Both the position numbers and the translations under genes were made by a program. Below, one piece after another: positions 1-8,526 of a stretch of 33,691 bases of DNA (within the stretch, counting starts at the first letter, position 1; each line of letters begins with the position of its first letter). The stretch is taken from positions 1 to 33,691 of IMG/VR virus record IMGVR_UViG_3300016457_001097. One strand, given 5' to 3'. This DNA comes from a virus. The notes under the pieces are model-generated. The model was not told the origin of the DNA. It searched no databases and was given only the letters and a program-made list of their open reading frames with translations.

Positions 1-99
1 TGAGGGTTATCAAACTTTCAGTGATAGCCTTTATGCTTGGATGTATGGTAATGAAAATTTCTTCATTCTGAAATATAAAATAGGAACAAATTATTATCA
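1..99. repeat. Terminal 99-bp direct repeat, left copy (contig closure)
   Basis: Bases 1-99 are identical to 33593-33691. The reading frame entering from 33330 continues without a break through the join, so the repeat is best read as the overlap left when a circular or circularly permuted genome was assembled, rather than two biological copies. The unique circle would be 33,592 bp. Confidence 0.93.
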
Positions 100-928
100 T
101 TTTTGGGCTGGTTTTATAATTCATAAAATACAAGATGTAGAGGCGAAACTTACCTCTGATGCTACAAGTGGAAGCAATGTAACAATAGAAGTAGATGATA
201 CTTCAAAGTTCAAAAATGATATGAATTACCAGATTGTTGGAGCAAATGGTGAAGGTAGAGATAAAGTTAAAGTTGTAGAAGTCATTGATGGAACTCATCT
301 GAAAATAGAAAACCTACCAAGAAACTATGGGGCTGGTTCTGTGATTGGTTTTGCTCCCAATACCTTTGGGGCTGGGAGCGGGACTGTATTATATAATTCG
401 TGCAATTATGATTTTTCAGGGACTTCTTCTACTACTGATGCTGATGTAAGAATGTTTTGTTATAATCCTACAGGCACAAGAGGTAAGAGGACAGAATATA
501 AAATTAAAATACTAACACCTGTTTATATAATTGAAAACGGAAGCGGTGCTTATAATTCCGATTACTATACTTATATAGGTTATTTAGAAGACTGGATTAA
601 ATACATGCTTGAAGGAGAAGATATAAACGAGGAGGATACAGTTGCTGTTGATGAATTAGATAAAGGGACAAGTTCAGGTTCTAACTCAAGCAATACTCTA
701 AATGATACCTCAAAGAATTGGAGTTCTGATGAATTTGCAGGCAAAGTAATAATAATCACAAATGGAACAGGGGCAGGACAAATTAGAAAAATATCTTCAA
801 ACAGTGCTACCCAGATAACGGTTTCAGAGGATTGGGAAACTATTCCAGATGATACAAGTGAATATGTAATAGCAGAGAAAGGATTTAGAAAATATTATAG
901 CAATATATTAGTCCAAGAAGGTGTATAA
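1..928 (+). CDS. Virion appendage-like protein, C-terminal part (gene spans the circular join)
   Basis: This is the continuation of the gene that starts at 33330. Joined across the closure it encodes 396 residues; position 2 is the first base of a codon in that frame. The N-terminal part is rich in Tyr, Trp and Asn. The C-terminal part holds two beta-rich modules. The last, about 70 residues ending near the C-terminus, has the pattern TSKNW-(S/T)-x-(E/Q)-(F/W)-AGK-GTGAGQ-R-I-S, which I recognise as a recurrent module in phage virion and tail proteins. An internal ATG at 41 looks like a start only because the contig is cut there. The gene lies between the capsid gene and the connector genes, so a capsid decoration, neck appendage or fibre role is inferred. 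No enzyme motif is visible. Confidence 0.8.
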   Translation, partial: EGYQTFSDSLYAWMYGNENFFILKYKIGTNYYHFWAGFIIHKIQDVEAKLTSDATSGSNVTIEVDDTSKFKNDMNYQIVGANGEGRDKVKVVEVIDGTHLKIENLPRNYGAGSVIGFAPNTFGAGSGTVLYNSCNYDFSGTSSTTDADVRMFCYNPTGTRGKRTEYKIKILTPVYIIENGSGAYNSDYYTYIGYLEDWIKYMLEGEDINEEDTVAVDELDKGTSSGSNSSNTLNDTSKNWSSDEFAGKVIIITNGTGAGQIRKISSNSATQITVSEDWETIPDDTSEYVIAEKGFRKYYSNILVQEGV

Positions 929-934
929 AATTAA

Positions 935-2125
935 ATGGCTGGGCTGATTATAGATTTTTGGGTAAATAAAATAAATAAAGGGGAGAGTTATATCTCTCCC
1001 ACTTTACCTCTTTATGGTCAAAACTCAATTCTGTATGATATACTCCTAAACAGAGAGAGTGGAGGCAAAGGTTATCTTACTCTGACTTTACCTTTATATC
1101 AAGGAATTAGTTTTGAAACTGACTTGTTCAAAGTTAGCAAGAATATTTTTGCAGTTACAGTTTATTGTGATATTAAGCGAATTATCAAGAAGCAAGTTTC
1201 AGTTTTCCCTGATACAAAGAGGATAATAAAAAAGACCGTTCAGATTCTTTCAGATACTAAAAGGGTTATTAAGAAAAGTATAGAGGTCTACACCGATACT
1301 TTAAGAAAGGTTAAAAAGAGTATTTCAGTTTATACAGATACTATCAGAAAAGTTCTTAAAACAATCTCTGTGGATTCAGATACTAAAAGAATAATAAAGA
1401 AGACCATACAGGTGTTAGCGGATACGAGAAGAGTAGTTCAAAAAGTTGTAGCAGTTTACAGTGACACAAAAAGAACAGTCAAAAGAAGTGTTCAGGTCTT
1501 ATCTGATACAAAAAGAGTTTTAAAGAAGACTGTGTCAGTTTATACAGACAGTTTTAGAAAAGTAAAGAAGACTATTACGGTCTTTGCAGATACCTTAAGG
1601 ATTATTCAGAATGTTATCACGGTTACTGTTTTTGCTGATACCTTAAGGATTGTGAAAAAGCAAGTTTCAGTTTTTAGTGATACAAAGAGAAAAATCAAGA
1701 AAGCGATAACAATCTATACAGATACCTTAAGGAAGGTTCAAAAAAGTTTTTCTGTTCTTACAGATACTTATAGGAAGGTTAAAAAGCAAGTTTCAGTCTT
1801 ATCAGATACAAAGAGAAAGATTAAAAAGATAATAACAGTCTACTCCGATACTTTGAGAAGAATACAAAGAACAGTCTCTGTTTTTGCCGATACCTTGAGG
1901 ATTGTTAAGAAGGTCAACGTTATTACAGTTTATGCAGATACTTTGAGGATTGTTAAGAAACAGGTTTCTGTTTATGCAGATACCAAAAGAAAAGTTAAGA
2001 AGGTGATTACTGTTTATATAGATACATTGAGGAGAATTTTAGTTGCCTTCACAGGTTTTGTAAAGAGAGGAAAATTTGGAAAAATAAACAATTTTATAAA
2101 GAGGAGAGGAAATGTGGATAAGTGA
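935..2125 (+). CDS. Basic repeat protein with about 21 copies of a 14-residue unit
   Basis: The protein has 396 residues. After a head of about 65 residues with two TLPLY segments, nearly all of it is a tandem repeat of 14 residues (42 bp) with consensus (V/I)-(S/T)-V-(Y/F/L)-x-D-T-(K/L)-R-(K/I)-(V/I)-K-K-x. I count 21 copies, with short insertions after copies 11 and 18. Each unit alternates hydrophobic residues and carries about four Lys/Arg, so the protein is strongly basic. DNA copies have diverged at third positions, so the array is not a recent expansion. A GAAGGTG ribosome-binding site overlaps the end of the upstream gene. It lies in the block between capsid and connector genes. A fibrous shaft, or a basic protein binding DNA or an acidic surface, are both possible. 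I do not assign a function. Confidence 0.85.
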   Translation: MAGLIIDFWVNKINKGESYISPTLPLYGQNSILYDILLNRESGGKGYLTLTLPLYQGISFETDLFKVSKNIFAVTVYCDIKRIIKKQVSVFPDTKRIIKKTVQILSDTKRVIKKSIEVYTDTLRKVKKSISVYTDTIRKVLKTISVDSDTKRIIKKTIQVLADTRRVVQKVVAVYSDTKRTVKRSVQVLSDTKRVLKKTVSVYTDSFRKVKKTITVFADTLRIIQNVITVTVFADTLRIVKKQVSVFSDTKRKIKKAITIYTDTLRKVQKSFSVLTDTYRKVKKQVSVLSDTKRKIKKIITVYSDTLRRIQRTVSVFADTLRIVKKVNVITVYADTLRIVKKQVSVYADTKRKVKKVITVYIDTLRRILVAFTGFVKRGKFGKINNFIKRRGNVDK

Positions 2126-2642
2126 GAATGAATTTAAAGAATGGGCACAGATTGATGTTGATGAAAGCATAACTTTAGAGAATTGGATTTTACAGGGTCA
2201 GGATATAATAGAAAAATATCTTGATAGGAATATTGAGCAGGCAAACTACACGGAAAAGCATGATGGTGGAAATCAGTTTGTCTTTTTGAAAAATTATCCT
2301 GTAAGTTCTATTACAAGTGTAAAAGAGGATGATATTATCCTTGATAGCAGTGAGTATGGTTTCACAGAAACGGGAATCTTGTATCTAAAAGATAGAAATT
2401 TCAGTGAAGGGATACAAAACATTGAGGTTTCTTACACTGCTGGATATTCTGAAATTCCCGATAGTCTTAAGAGGGCTCTTACCATAGTTGTTCAGAATCT
2501 CATTGCTTACGCAGTAAGACCAACAGATTTACCAACCTCGCAAGGTATGGAAGGAATGAGTGTCAACTACTCAAAGGATGAAATTCTCACAGATGCAGTG
2601 AAGAAGATACTTAATCCATTTAAAAGGGTCAACATAAGATGA
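2112..2642 (+). CDS. Head-tail connector (gp6-like adaptor)
   Basis: The 176-residue protein begins with an N-terminal helical region (EFKEWAQID, then a helix ending in YLDRNIE) followed by a beta segment with NYPVSSITSVKEDD, then a YTAGYSEIPDSLKRAL helix. This is the layout of HK97 gp6-like connector proteins, which form a ring under the portal. The ATG follows GAGGAGAGGAA and overlaps the preceding stop by 14 bases. It is followed by an ATGA overlap with the next connector gene, the normal order for siphovirus neck genes. Family assignment rests on motif pattern and position. Confidence 0.8.
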   Translation: MWISENEFKEWAQIDVDESITLENWILQGQDIIEKYLDRNIEQANYTEKHDGGNQFVFLKNYPVSSITSVKEDDIILDSSEYGFTETGILYLKDRNFSEGIQNIEVSYTAGYSEIPDSLKRALTIVVQNLIAYAVRPTDLPTSQGMEGMSVNYSKDEILTDAVKKILNPFKRVNIR

Positions 2643-2965
2643 TAAGAGATTGGTTTAGAGAGAATTTTCAGCACTACAGAATCTCAACAACCTTAAATGA
2701 AATCAACGAAACAGAGAAGACAGAAGTTTTTGTCTCACAGTTTATGGGCAGGATGAGAATCACAATAACAAATGAGATGACTGAACATGGATGGGTAGCA
2801 AAGAAAGATATAACACTCTTTACAGAGTATGGAGATCTCAATGTTGGAGATATTGTTGTTGATGCATACAGTCAGGAATTTCAGGTTCAGGAAATTTTAC
2901 CCATAAAGGATAATTTTGGAGTGGTGAATTATTACAAGGTGGTGCTCAATGAGTATAGAAGTTAG
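2639..2965 (+). CDS. Head closure / head-tail adaptor protein
   Basis: The protein has 108 residues, mostly beta, with a TEYGDLNVGDIVVDAYSQEF segment followed by a strand ending in YYKVVLNEYR. Small beta-barrel proteins at this position between a gp6-like connector and a gp10-like protein are head-closure proteins (SPP1 gp16 or lambda FII type). The start ATG overlaps the preceding stop as ATGA. Identification depends mainly on size and gene order. Confidence 0.65.
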   Translation: MIRDWFRENFQHYRISTTLNEINETEKTEVFVSQFMGRMRITITNEMTEHGWVAKKDITLFTEYGDLNVGDIVVDAYSQEFQVQEILPIKDNFGVVNYYKVVLNEYRS

Positions 2966-3368
2966 ATTAGTTTTGCATAATTTAGAGAGATTGGGAAAAG
3001 AGGGAGCACAGGCAGTTAGAAGGGGAATGAATAAATCAGCAATACTTATTGAAAGTGAAGCAAAGAGACTTTGTCCTGTTGATACTGGAAGATTAAAAAG
3101 TTCTATCACTCATATGTGGAGAGGTGGAGATGAGGTTGTTGTTGGGACAAATGTCAAATATGCAAGTTATGTTGAATTTGGAACAAGACCACATATGATT
3201 TTCCCAAGGGAGAAAAAGGCATTGTATTGGGATGGGGCAGAGCATCCAGTTAAACATGTTTATCATCCAGGAACAAAACCACAGCCATTTTTAAGACCCG
3301 CATATGAGAAATATAGAAAAATGATTCCAAAACTAATTAAGGAGGAGTTACGTGCTTTACATAGATGA
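2949..3368 (+). CDS. HK97 gp10-like neck protein
   Basis: The 139-residue protein has the signature of the HK97 gp10 family: an N-terminal helix, then the CPVDTGRLKSSI motif, a beta hairpin with VVVGTNVKYASYVEFGT, and a C-terminal PQPFLRPAYEK motif. Members act at the head-tail junction or tail completion. The ATG lies inside the previous gene, overlapping by 17 bases, which fits translational coupling. Confidence 0.9.
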   Translation: MSIEVRLVLHNLERLGKEGAQAVRRGMNKSAILIESEAKRLCPVDTGRLKSSITHMWRGGDEVVVGTNVKYASYVEFGTRPHMIFPREKKALYWDGAEHPVKHVYHPGTKPQPFLRPAYEKYRKMIPKLIKEELRALHR

Positions 3369-3696
3369 ATGGGTTAAGAATCAAATTAAAAGTCTCTTTC
3401 CTGATATAGATATTTACTTTGAATATCCAGAAAAGGAAATAAACTACCCAGCATTCATTTATTTTCCCGTGGTACTTGTTCCAGAGCTTAAGGGGGCATA
3501 TTCAAGAAGATATCAAATAGATTACTGGACTGATACAGCAAAGGATGGGGAAAGCAAGTTAAACACTCTTTTAGAGTGGACAGAGAGAAATTTCACAGAT
3601 ATATACAATCTTCAGTTGCTCTCTGCAGATTTGAAAAAAGAAGATGGAATGTGGAGAGCAACGATAGAGATAAGAATAATATTTCACAGACAATAG
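3352..3696 (+). CDS. Tail terminator / minor tail protein
   Basis: The protein has 114 residues and starts with GTG at 3352 behind AAGGAGGAG. An N-terminal helix with WVKNQIKSLFPDIDIYFEYP is followed by FIYFP, a Y-x-IDYW strand and a final RATIEIRIIF strand. This alpha-beta plan matches small tail terminator proteins of the lambda U / HK97 gp10-neighbour type that stop tail tube growth. It sits exactly between the gp10-like gene and the presumed tail structural genes. Confidence 0.65.
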   Translation: MLYIDEWVKNQIKSLFPDIDIYFEYPEKEINYPAFIYFPVVLVPELKGAYSRRYQIDYWTDTAKDGESKLNTLLEWTERNFTDIYNLQLLSADLKKEDGMWRATIEIRIIFHRQ

Positions 3697-3709
3697 GAGG
3701 TGAAATTTA

Positions 3710-4441
3710 ATGGCAAATCTTTTAAGCAAATCAGAAGTTTTGGCATTTTTAGATAGTGTGGCAGTTGGCTATCAGAGAGTATCAGCAGTGAAGGGGACAG
3801 GAACAGAAGAGAATACACAATCAAAACAGGCATATACAAACTTACAGAGAGTATTTGATACTAATAATTATGACATTATAAAGATGCTTATGGATGGAGC
3901 CTATCAAACTTATCAGAGGTCATTATCTGCTTATATCTATCAGGATTATCAACTCTTCTTGATGGCGATAAACAGAGCACAGAATAATAACCTTGATGCT
4001 TTTCTTACAAGCGAAGATGCGAGAATTCCAGAGGAGGTTGCAAACATGTATTCAAGTTTAGGTATCACAATTTCACCAGCGAATATACTCCCTCCAGCAG
4101 TTGAGAATATGGGAACATACGATTATGATACTTCAACCTTTACAGATGGAGATGCTATTGACACAACAAAGTATGGAAAAGCATTCATAAAAGTGAAACC
4201 AACAGTTACTGTTGGTTCTGGTTCTGATCTTGTTCTGACTGTAACTGTAAAGAAGATTGATGGCACAACTGAAGAAAAGACCGTTACAATTCCAGCAGAA
4301 ACAAGTGCAGGGACAGAATTCTTTGTTGGTGATGGGGTGAGTGATATGTATGTTGATGTTGTTGATTGTTCACATACATCAGGGAATGCTGGAGATAAGG
4401 TTCAATTCTTCAGTATATATGAAAGAACATTAAATGAGTAA
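3710..4441 (+). CDS. Probable major tail structural protein
   Basis: The 243-residue protein has an alpha-helical N-terminal half (repeated Tyr/Gln-rich helices) and a beta-rich C-terminal half with a LVLTVTVKKIDGTTEEKTVT strand pair. It has a strong AGGAGGTGAAA ribosome-binding site, as expected for an abundant structural protein. Position after the tail terminator and before the chaperones points to the tail tube or a tail-associated structural protein. The helical half is not typical of a tube protein, and the next gene could instead be the tube subunit. Confidence 0.5.
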   Translation: MANLLSKSEVLAFLDSVAVGYQRVSAVKGTGTEENTQSKQAYTNLQRVFDTNNYDIIKMLMDGAYQTYQRSLSAYIYQDYQLFLMAINRAQNNNLDAFLTSEDARIPEEVANMYSSLGITISPANILPPAVENMGTYDYDTSTFTDGDAIDTTKYGKAFIKVKPTVTVGSGSDLVLTVTVKKIDGTTEEKTVTIPAETSAGTEFFVGDGVSDMYVDVVDCSHTSGNAGDKVQFFSIYERTLNE

Positions 4442-4455
4442 GGAGGTGAAATAAC

Positions 4456-4812
4456 ATGGCAGATGAATACACTTTTGGATTAGGAACATGGAGTTGTGGG
4501 GGATATGAGGGTGTTGTAGAGGATATAGATGTAGGGGCAGAGGCTGGAGCAACTTATAAACTTGAATCAAACAATAGTGGAACCCCAGAAGTTGTTGATA
4601 CAAGAATGGGACCTCCATCTTCAAGTGCAACTTTCAGACTTAAAGGAAAACCAGTTTCTCTTGATCCTCTTACCTTGATTGGAGATGTTATTACAGTAAC
4701 TGCTGCTGGTATGAGTGTAACAGGAAGGATAAGAAGGGTAAGACAGGTAGTAAGAAAACTTGATTGGGTTGAGTTCACAGTGGAAGTTGAAGGACCTGCG
4801 GAGGCTGGATAA
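4456..4812 (+). CDS. Probable tail tube protein
   Basis: The protein has 118 residues with a mostly beta pattern: an N-terminal GLGTWSCGG segment, a central ATFRLKGKPVSLDPLTLIGD stretch and C-terminal strands ending WVEFTVEVEG. It has a strong AGGAGGTGAAATAAC leader. It directly precedes the tail chaperone pair, the usual place of the tail tube gene in siphoviruses. It is shorter than most tube proteins, so a second structural protein alongside the 3710 gene is possible. Confidence 0.5.
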   Translation: MADEYTFGLGTWSCGGYEGVVEDIDVGAEAGATYKLESNNSGTPEVVDTRMGPPSSSATFRLKGKPVSLDPLTLIGDVITVTAAGMSVTGRIRRVRQVVRKLDWVEFTVEVEGPAEAG

Positions 4813-5057
4813 TGTTAACTCTAAAGGATTATAGAGAGTTTGAACAAAAGTATAATATTTCAATTTTCTTCATAAATAATAAATTGGCAGAGGGGAAAAT
4901 AGAAGACTTAAAAGCAGAGTGGATAGCATATTTAACTTATCTTTCTTGGAGAAAGCAAAAGGAAAATAAGGAAAAATCTTTTGATGATTTTCTCAATGAA
5001 GTTAAAAGTCTATCTGAACTTGTCAAGAAATTTCAGGAAAGCTGGACAAAAAAATAA
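4812..5057 (+). CDS. Tail assembly chaperone, short (G-like) product
   Basis: The 81-residue helical protein has charged helices (YREFEQKYN; WIAYLTYLSWRKQKENKEK) and no membrane segment. It overlaps the tail tube gene by one base and lies before the tape measure, where siphoviruses encode the two-form tail assembly chaperone. Its last codons, ACA-AAA-AAA-TAA, contain the slippery site at 5048-5054, so this is the 0-frame product. Confidence 0.85.
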   Translation: MLTLKDYREFEQKYNISIFFINNKLAEGKIEDLKAEWIAYLTYLSWRKQKENKEKSFDDFLNEVKSLSELVKKFQESWTKK

Positions 5058-5320
5058 AAAGGTCTTCCCTTGACAAGATAATTTTCCTTTTTGCTAAAGA
5101 ATTTGGATATACACCAGAAGAAACTTTAAATCTTACTTTGGAAGAGGCAGATATTCTTATTAAAGGATTGTCGGGGGAAGACCTGAAAACTAAAGAAGAG
5201 AGACTCGAAGACTTTAAAAAATGGGTGGAAATGCAAAAAAAGATGAAAGAGCAAGGTATAGAAAGTTCTATAAAAGGACTTAGATTAGGAGAAAAAGATG
5301 GCAGAAAGAGACAGAGTTGA
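4812..5320 (+). CDS. Tail assembly chaperone, frameshifted (GT-like) fusion
   Basis: Joining 4812-5054 to 5054-5320 by a -1 slip gives 169 residues: the 81-residue G-like part plus an 88-residue helical, charged T-like part (LDKIIFLFAKEFGYTPEETL, then a Lys/Glu-rich tail). The T-like segment has no plausible start of its own near 5060; a TTG at 5138 lacks a good ribosome-binding site. In lambda the fusion recruits the tape measure to the growing tail tube. The end overlaps the tape measure start at 5298. Confidence 0.82.
5048..5054 (+). promoter_or_regulatory. Programmed -1 ribosomal frameshift site A_AAA_AAA
   Basis: Seven A residues are phased as X-XXY-YYZ in the 0 frame (codons AAA at 5049-5051 and 5052-5054), immediately before the TAA stop at 5055. 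After a -1 slip, reading resumes with ATA at 5054 and stays open to 5320. Heptamer, phase, stop and downstream open frame all match the lambda G/GT arrangement. No strong downstream stem was found by eye. Confidence 0.85.
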
Positions 5321-6962
5321 AATCGCTATAAGAGCAACAACAACAAATTTAAGATCAGATTTAGATAAAGCAGAGAGTCAGTTGAGAAGTTTTGGTAATA
5401 GGACAAAGAAAACTTTATCTGCTGCTTTTAATCTTAAAGATATTCTTTCAGCAGTAGGTTTCTATTTTGGTGCAAGAGAAGTTATTAACTTTTTTAAAGA
5501 TGCTATTCAACAGGCTGCTGATTTTGAACTTCAATTAAAGAAAATTCAAGTAGGTTTAGAGGCATCTGGTGTTGGGGGAGAAAAAATGGCTCTCTCTCTT
5601 GCCAGATATGCAGATGCGCTTCAAGAAGCCACTATCTATTCTAATACTGAGATTATGTCAGCAATGGCGATGTTATCAACCTTCAAACTTACTGAAGAGC
5701 AGATTAAAGCTGCAACTTTAGCAACTCTTGATATGGCAGCTGCAACTGGACAGGATCTTCAAAGTGCTGCGATTCTTATGGGTAAAGCGATGGTGGGGGT
5801 TACTGGAACTCTATCCCGATATGGTATTATTGTAGACAAAGCAAAGTTAGAGAGCGAAGGATATAGAGCCGTTCTTGAGGAAATCAATAAAGAATTTGGT
5901 GGTCAGGCACAAAGGCAGTTAGAAACTTATGTTGGAAAACTTAAGGCTCTTAAGAATGTTATTAATGATATAAAAAGAGCAATGGCAACTCCTCTTATGC
6001 CCGGATTAAAGAAATCTCTTGATGAACTAAAGTATTTTATTACTGGAGAATGGGAGAAAGTTTTTGGTTCAGGATTTAAACCAGAACTGATAGCAAAGGA
6101 TAAATTCTGGTCAATGTTTTTCGGTCTTACTATCAGACCTGATATAAAACTTACAGTTAAACCAAAAACAATGGAAATAGTAAACAAAAATGAATTAGTG
6201 AAAGAAGCTCGATGGCTTATTGAAGATAGCATAAAAGTAACTGATGCAACTGTAACTGTAACTCCAAAAATTAGTGTAGAAGCCTCTCCAGAGTTGAAAG
6301 AAATAAAAAAACTTACTATGCCCGGGCGTGAATATGAAATTTGGGAAGTTGAACAACATGTAAGAGAGGAACTTGCAAAACTTAATAGGCAGTATAAAGA
6401 AGGCGAGATTACTTATGAACAAAAACAAAAAAGAGAAGCTGAGCTTGCAGAATGGAAAAGAGTTAAGATTGCTGATATTAACAGAAGATATGATGAAGAA
6501 GAAAGAGAAGAAAGGGAAAGAAAAACAAAAGAGCAAGAGGCTGAACATCAAAAAATTGTCTCTATGGCAGATAATTTTAGAAAGAAGTTATTTAGTTTAT
6601 CTCATACTCCTTTGGAAACCGCAATTTTCAATTTAGGTGAACAATTCAAAAATTTAAAACCAGTGATAGATAAAGGACTTATATCTCCACTTGAACTTGC
6701 AGATTATGCTCTTCTTTCGCTTAAACAACAATTTGCTGATTGGAGCAGAGGTATTTTTCATGGTTTTGGAGAGAATGAAGTTATAAAGGCACTTACTAAT
6801 GTCGGGCAGAGCAAGATGACAATTGAACATATACTAAAAGGAACTTTAGATATAAATGGAGTTGGAAATCTAAGTGAAGAAGATAAAGAAAAACTTGTAA
6901 ATGCAATTCTAAATTACTTTAACAGAAATCTCAGTAATCCAGTTGGAGGAATTTTGTCATGA
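5298..6962 (+). CDS. Tail tape measure protein
   Basis: The 554-residue protein is mainly alpha-helical. The N-terminal 200 residues have the phage tape-measure pattern (AADFELQLKKIQ, SNTEIMSAMAMLSTF, AATGQDLQSAAILMGKAMVG), followed by a highly charged coiled-coil region (about residues 355-420). The length would imply a tail of roughly 80 nm by the usual 1.5 angstrom per residue relation. It is short for a siphovirus and has no visible peptidase or lysozyme domain. The TAGGAGAAAAAG leader overlaps the end of the chaperone fusion. Confidence 0.9.
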   Translation: MAERDRVEIAIRATTTNLRSDLDKAESQLRSFGNRTKKTLSAAFNLKDILSAVGFYFGAREVINFFKDAIQQAADFELQLKKIQVGLEASGVGGEKMALSLARYADALQEATIYSNTEIMSAMAMLSTFKLTEEQIKAATLATLDMAAATGQDLQSAAILMGKAMVGVTGTLSRYGIIVDKAKLESEGYRAVLEEINKEFGGQAQRQLETYVGKLKALKNVINDIKRAMATPLMPGLKKSLDELKYFITGEWEKVFGSGFKPELIAKDKFWSMFFGLTIRPDIKLTVKPKTMEIVNKNELVKEARWLIEDSIKVTDATVTVTPKISVEASPELKEIKKLTMPGREYEIWEVEQHVREELAKLNRQYKEGEITYEQKQKREAELAEWKRVKIADINRRYDEEEREERERKTKEQEAEHQKIVSMADNFRKKLFSLSHTPLETAIFNLGEQFKNLKPVIDKGLISPLELADYALLSLKQQFADWSRGIFHGFGENEVIKALTNVGQSKMTIEHILKGTLDINGVGNLSEEDKEKLVNAILNYFNRNLSNPVGGILS

Positions 6963-7228
6963 GCATAAGGATAAAAAAGGATATAGAGTATCCAGTTAAA
7001 AGGACAAACAAAATAGAAGACCAGCTCGGAGTTGTTGTTTTTGAAAGTGAGGAAATAATTGAAAGGGTTGTTGAATTTACCTGTGATGAAGAAAGTGAGA
7101 TTTCCCAAAAGGTAGAAGAGCTCACAAGTAGTGGTTGGGCTTTAAGTGAGAATTATACTCCAGAATATACCTTGGCTCTACCAAAGGGGTTTTATACAGT
7201 CAAATTAAAGTTAGTAAAGGTATCATAA
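6959..7228 (+). CDS. Small distal-tail-region protein
   Basis: The 89-residue acidic protein has an alternating beta pattern (EYPVKRTNKIEDQLGVVVFE; a final FYTVKLKLVKV strand). It overlaps the tape measure stop as ATGA and abuts the next gene. It lies where a distal tail protein would be, but it is much smaller than the usual Dit. No motif identifies it. Confidence 0.65.
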   Translation: MSIRIKKDIEYPVKRTNKIEDQLGVVVFESEEIIERVVEFTCDEESEISQKVEELTSSGWALSENYTPEYTLALPKGFYTVKLKLVKVS

Positions 7229-8158
7229 ATGTATTATGTCAAGATCAAAACTCCAGTAATTTGTGAGCAAAGTGTATATGGTTTTTCTGGGTATTCAATA
7301 AACAGGTTCAGCATCACAAAAACTTTAAGAGGAATTAATTCAGCATCCGTAACTTTCTTAAATACTCCGAAAAACTTTGTAGAAGCTGGAATGATTTTTT
7401 CAATTTATTATGATGATCTTGAACTCTTCAGAGGGATTGTTTCAGAACCCATAAACACGAGTTTGACAAAAGAAGTTACCTTTCAAGGAATGCTTTATTC
7501 ATTGTTAACAAAGTTTCTTGTAAATCCCGAAATATTTAATGCTGGTTACAGTCTCAAGAGTGCTTTGAATTATTTTATAAACACTTATGGGGGTGGGCTT
7601 TCTTGGTATATCAATGTTGATACTGATTTAAGTTTTCCTTCTGTAACGGTTTTTCATAAAGAATATGCCTATGATGCAATAAAAAAGATAGTTGACATGA
7701 TTGGGGCATGGATGTGGGAGAACAACGGAACTGTCTATATTGTTCAAGCTGAGATGCCTTCTGGTGTTGAGAATTCACTTGCTGTAGATAAACTTCTCTC
7801 AAAAGTTGAAACCACGAGTCTTGATGAAATTTTGAGTGGAATTGCCATAGCAGATAAGAACGGGAACTTTTATTTCTACAGAGCAGAGGGAAGTTCCTTT
7901 GCTCAAAGTTGGGGAAAGATTGGTTATTATGAGTATCCTTCCTACGCTGATGCGGAAACTCTTAAGAAACTTGCAGAGAATATCTATAAGGCAAGCAGAA
8001 TTGGAGATAAAAAGATTGATGTGAAAGTTGCAGGGTTCCAGAATGTTCCTTTAGGAAGCGTTTATGAAGGGTATCTTGTTACAGAAGTTAGGTATGAATA
8101 TCAAGCAAATCCTCCATTGTTTTTGACATATTTCAAAGGAGAGAGCCTTGATTCTTAA
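7229..8158 (+). CDS. Tail hub / baseplate protein (gp27-like)
   Basis: The 309-residue protein begins with a beta domain containing ITKTLRGINSASVTF and IFSIYYDDLELFRGIV, then an FQGMLYSLLTKFL helix and a domain with YAYDAIKKIVDMIGAWMWEN. Such NxxSxxxxxF plus surface-loop patterns occur in T4 gp27-type hub proteins and Mu P-like tail proteins. A final YEYQANPPLFLTYFKG segment resembles the end of hub domains. Placement after the tape measure supports a distal tail hub. The exact family is uncertain. Confidence 0.65.
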   Translation: MYYVKIKTPVICEQSVYGFSGYSINRFSITKTLRGINSASVTFLNTPKNFVEAGMIFSIYYDDLELFRGIVSEPINTSLTKEVTFQGMLYSLLTKFLVNPEIFNAGYSLKSALNYFINTYGGGLSWYINVDTDLSFPSVTVFHKEYAYDAIKKIVDMIGAWMWENNGTVYIVQAEMPSGVENSLAVDKLLSKVETTSLDEILSGIAIADKNGNFYFYRAEGSSFAQSWGKIGYYEYPSYADAETLKKLAENIYKASRIGDKKIDVKVAGFQNVPLGSVYEGYLVTEVRYEYQANPPLFLTYFKGESLDS

Positions 8159-8525
8159 GAAGTTTAGAAAAGATATATTCAATGCGATAAAGGGACAGAA
8201 ATTTCTCCCTGGGTGGCATTTTGAAATGTTTCATGTGGCATGTTCTACAGATGAAAAAGTTATTGATTTAAAAGGAGTTTACCTTGAGGAACCTTTCATA
8301 CTTGCAAGTGTTCAGGTAAAGGATGATGTTGGAATTCTACCTGAATTTGGACCTCCTGAAGAAGGATATTATTCGGGAGTAAACACAATTTGGCAGGCAG
8401 TCTTAAACAATGATGGAACATACACACAGATAAGGGGGTATTCAGATATAAGTGATGAAGATTTATGGATTACTATTCTTGTTATTGGCTTTGGCTATAT
8501 TCCTTTTATTGAGGAGGAGGAATAA
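8148..8525 (+). CDS. Tail-region protein of unknown function
   Basis: The protein has 125 residues and starts with TTG at 8148, behind AAAGGAGAG and overlapping the hub gene by 11 bases. It has a basic N-terminus followed by a beta domain (VIDLKGVYLEEPFILASVQV) and an acidic end. No catalytic motif is seen. Position between the hub and a large tail-tip candidate suggests a small distal tail component. Confidence 0.65.
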   Translation: MILKKFRKDIFNAIKGQKFLPGWHFEMFHVACSTDEKVIDLKGVYLEEPFILASVQVKDDVGILPEFGPPEEGYYSGVNTIWQAVLNNDGTYTQIRGYSDISDEDLWITILVIGFGYIPFIEEEE

Positions 8526-8526
8526 T

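Noticed and set aside
1-99. Biological short direct terminal repeat
   Set aside because: Possible, but the repeat cuts a gene that is intact only on the circle, and its length suits an assembly overlap.
935-2125. Tandem repeats resembling a CRISPR array
   Set aside because: The 42-bp periodicity is an in-frame 14-residue protein repeat with third-position drift, not identical direct repeats separated by unique spacers. No array was found anywhere in the window.
5138-5320. Independent T-like gene starting at TTG 5138
   Set aside because: No good ribosome-binding site, and the frame is open upstream to the slippery heptamer, so it is better read as the -1 product.
6373-6636. 87-residue ORF in another frame inside the tape measure
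   Set aside because: Lys/Leu-rich translation, start without ribosome-binding site, and completely inside a well-supported gene.
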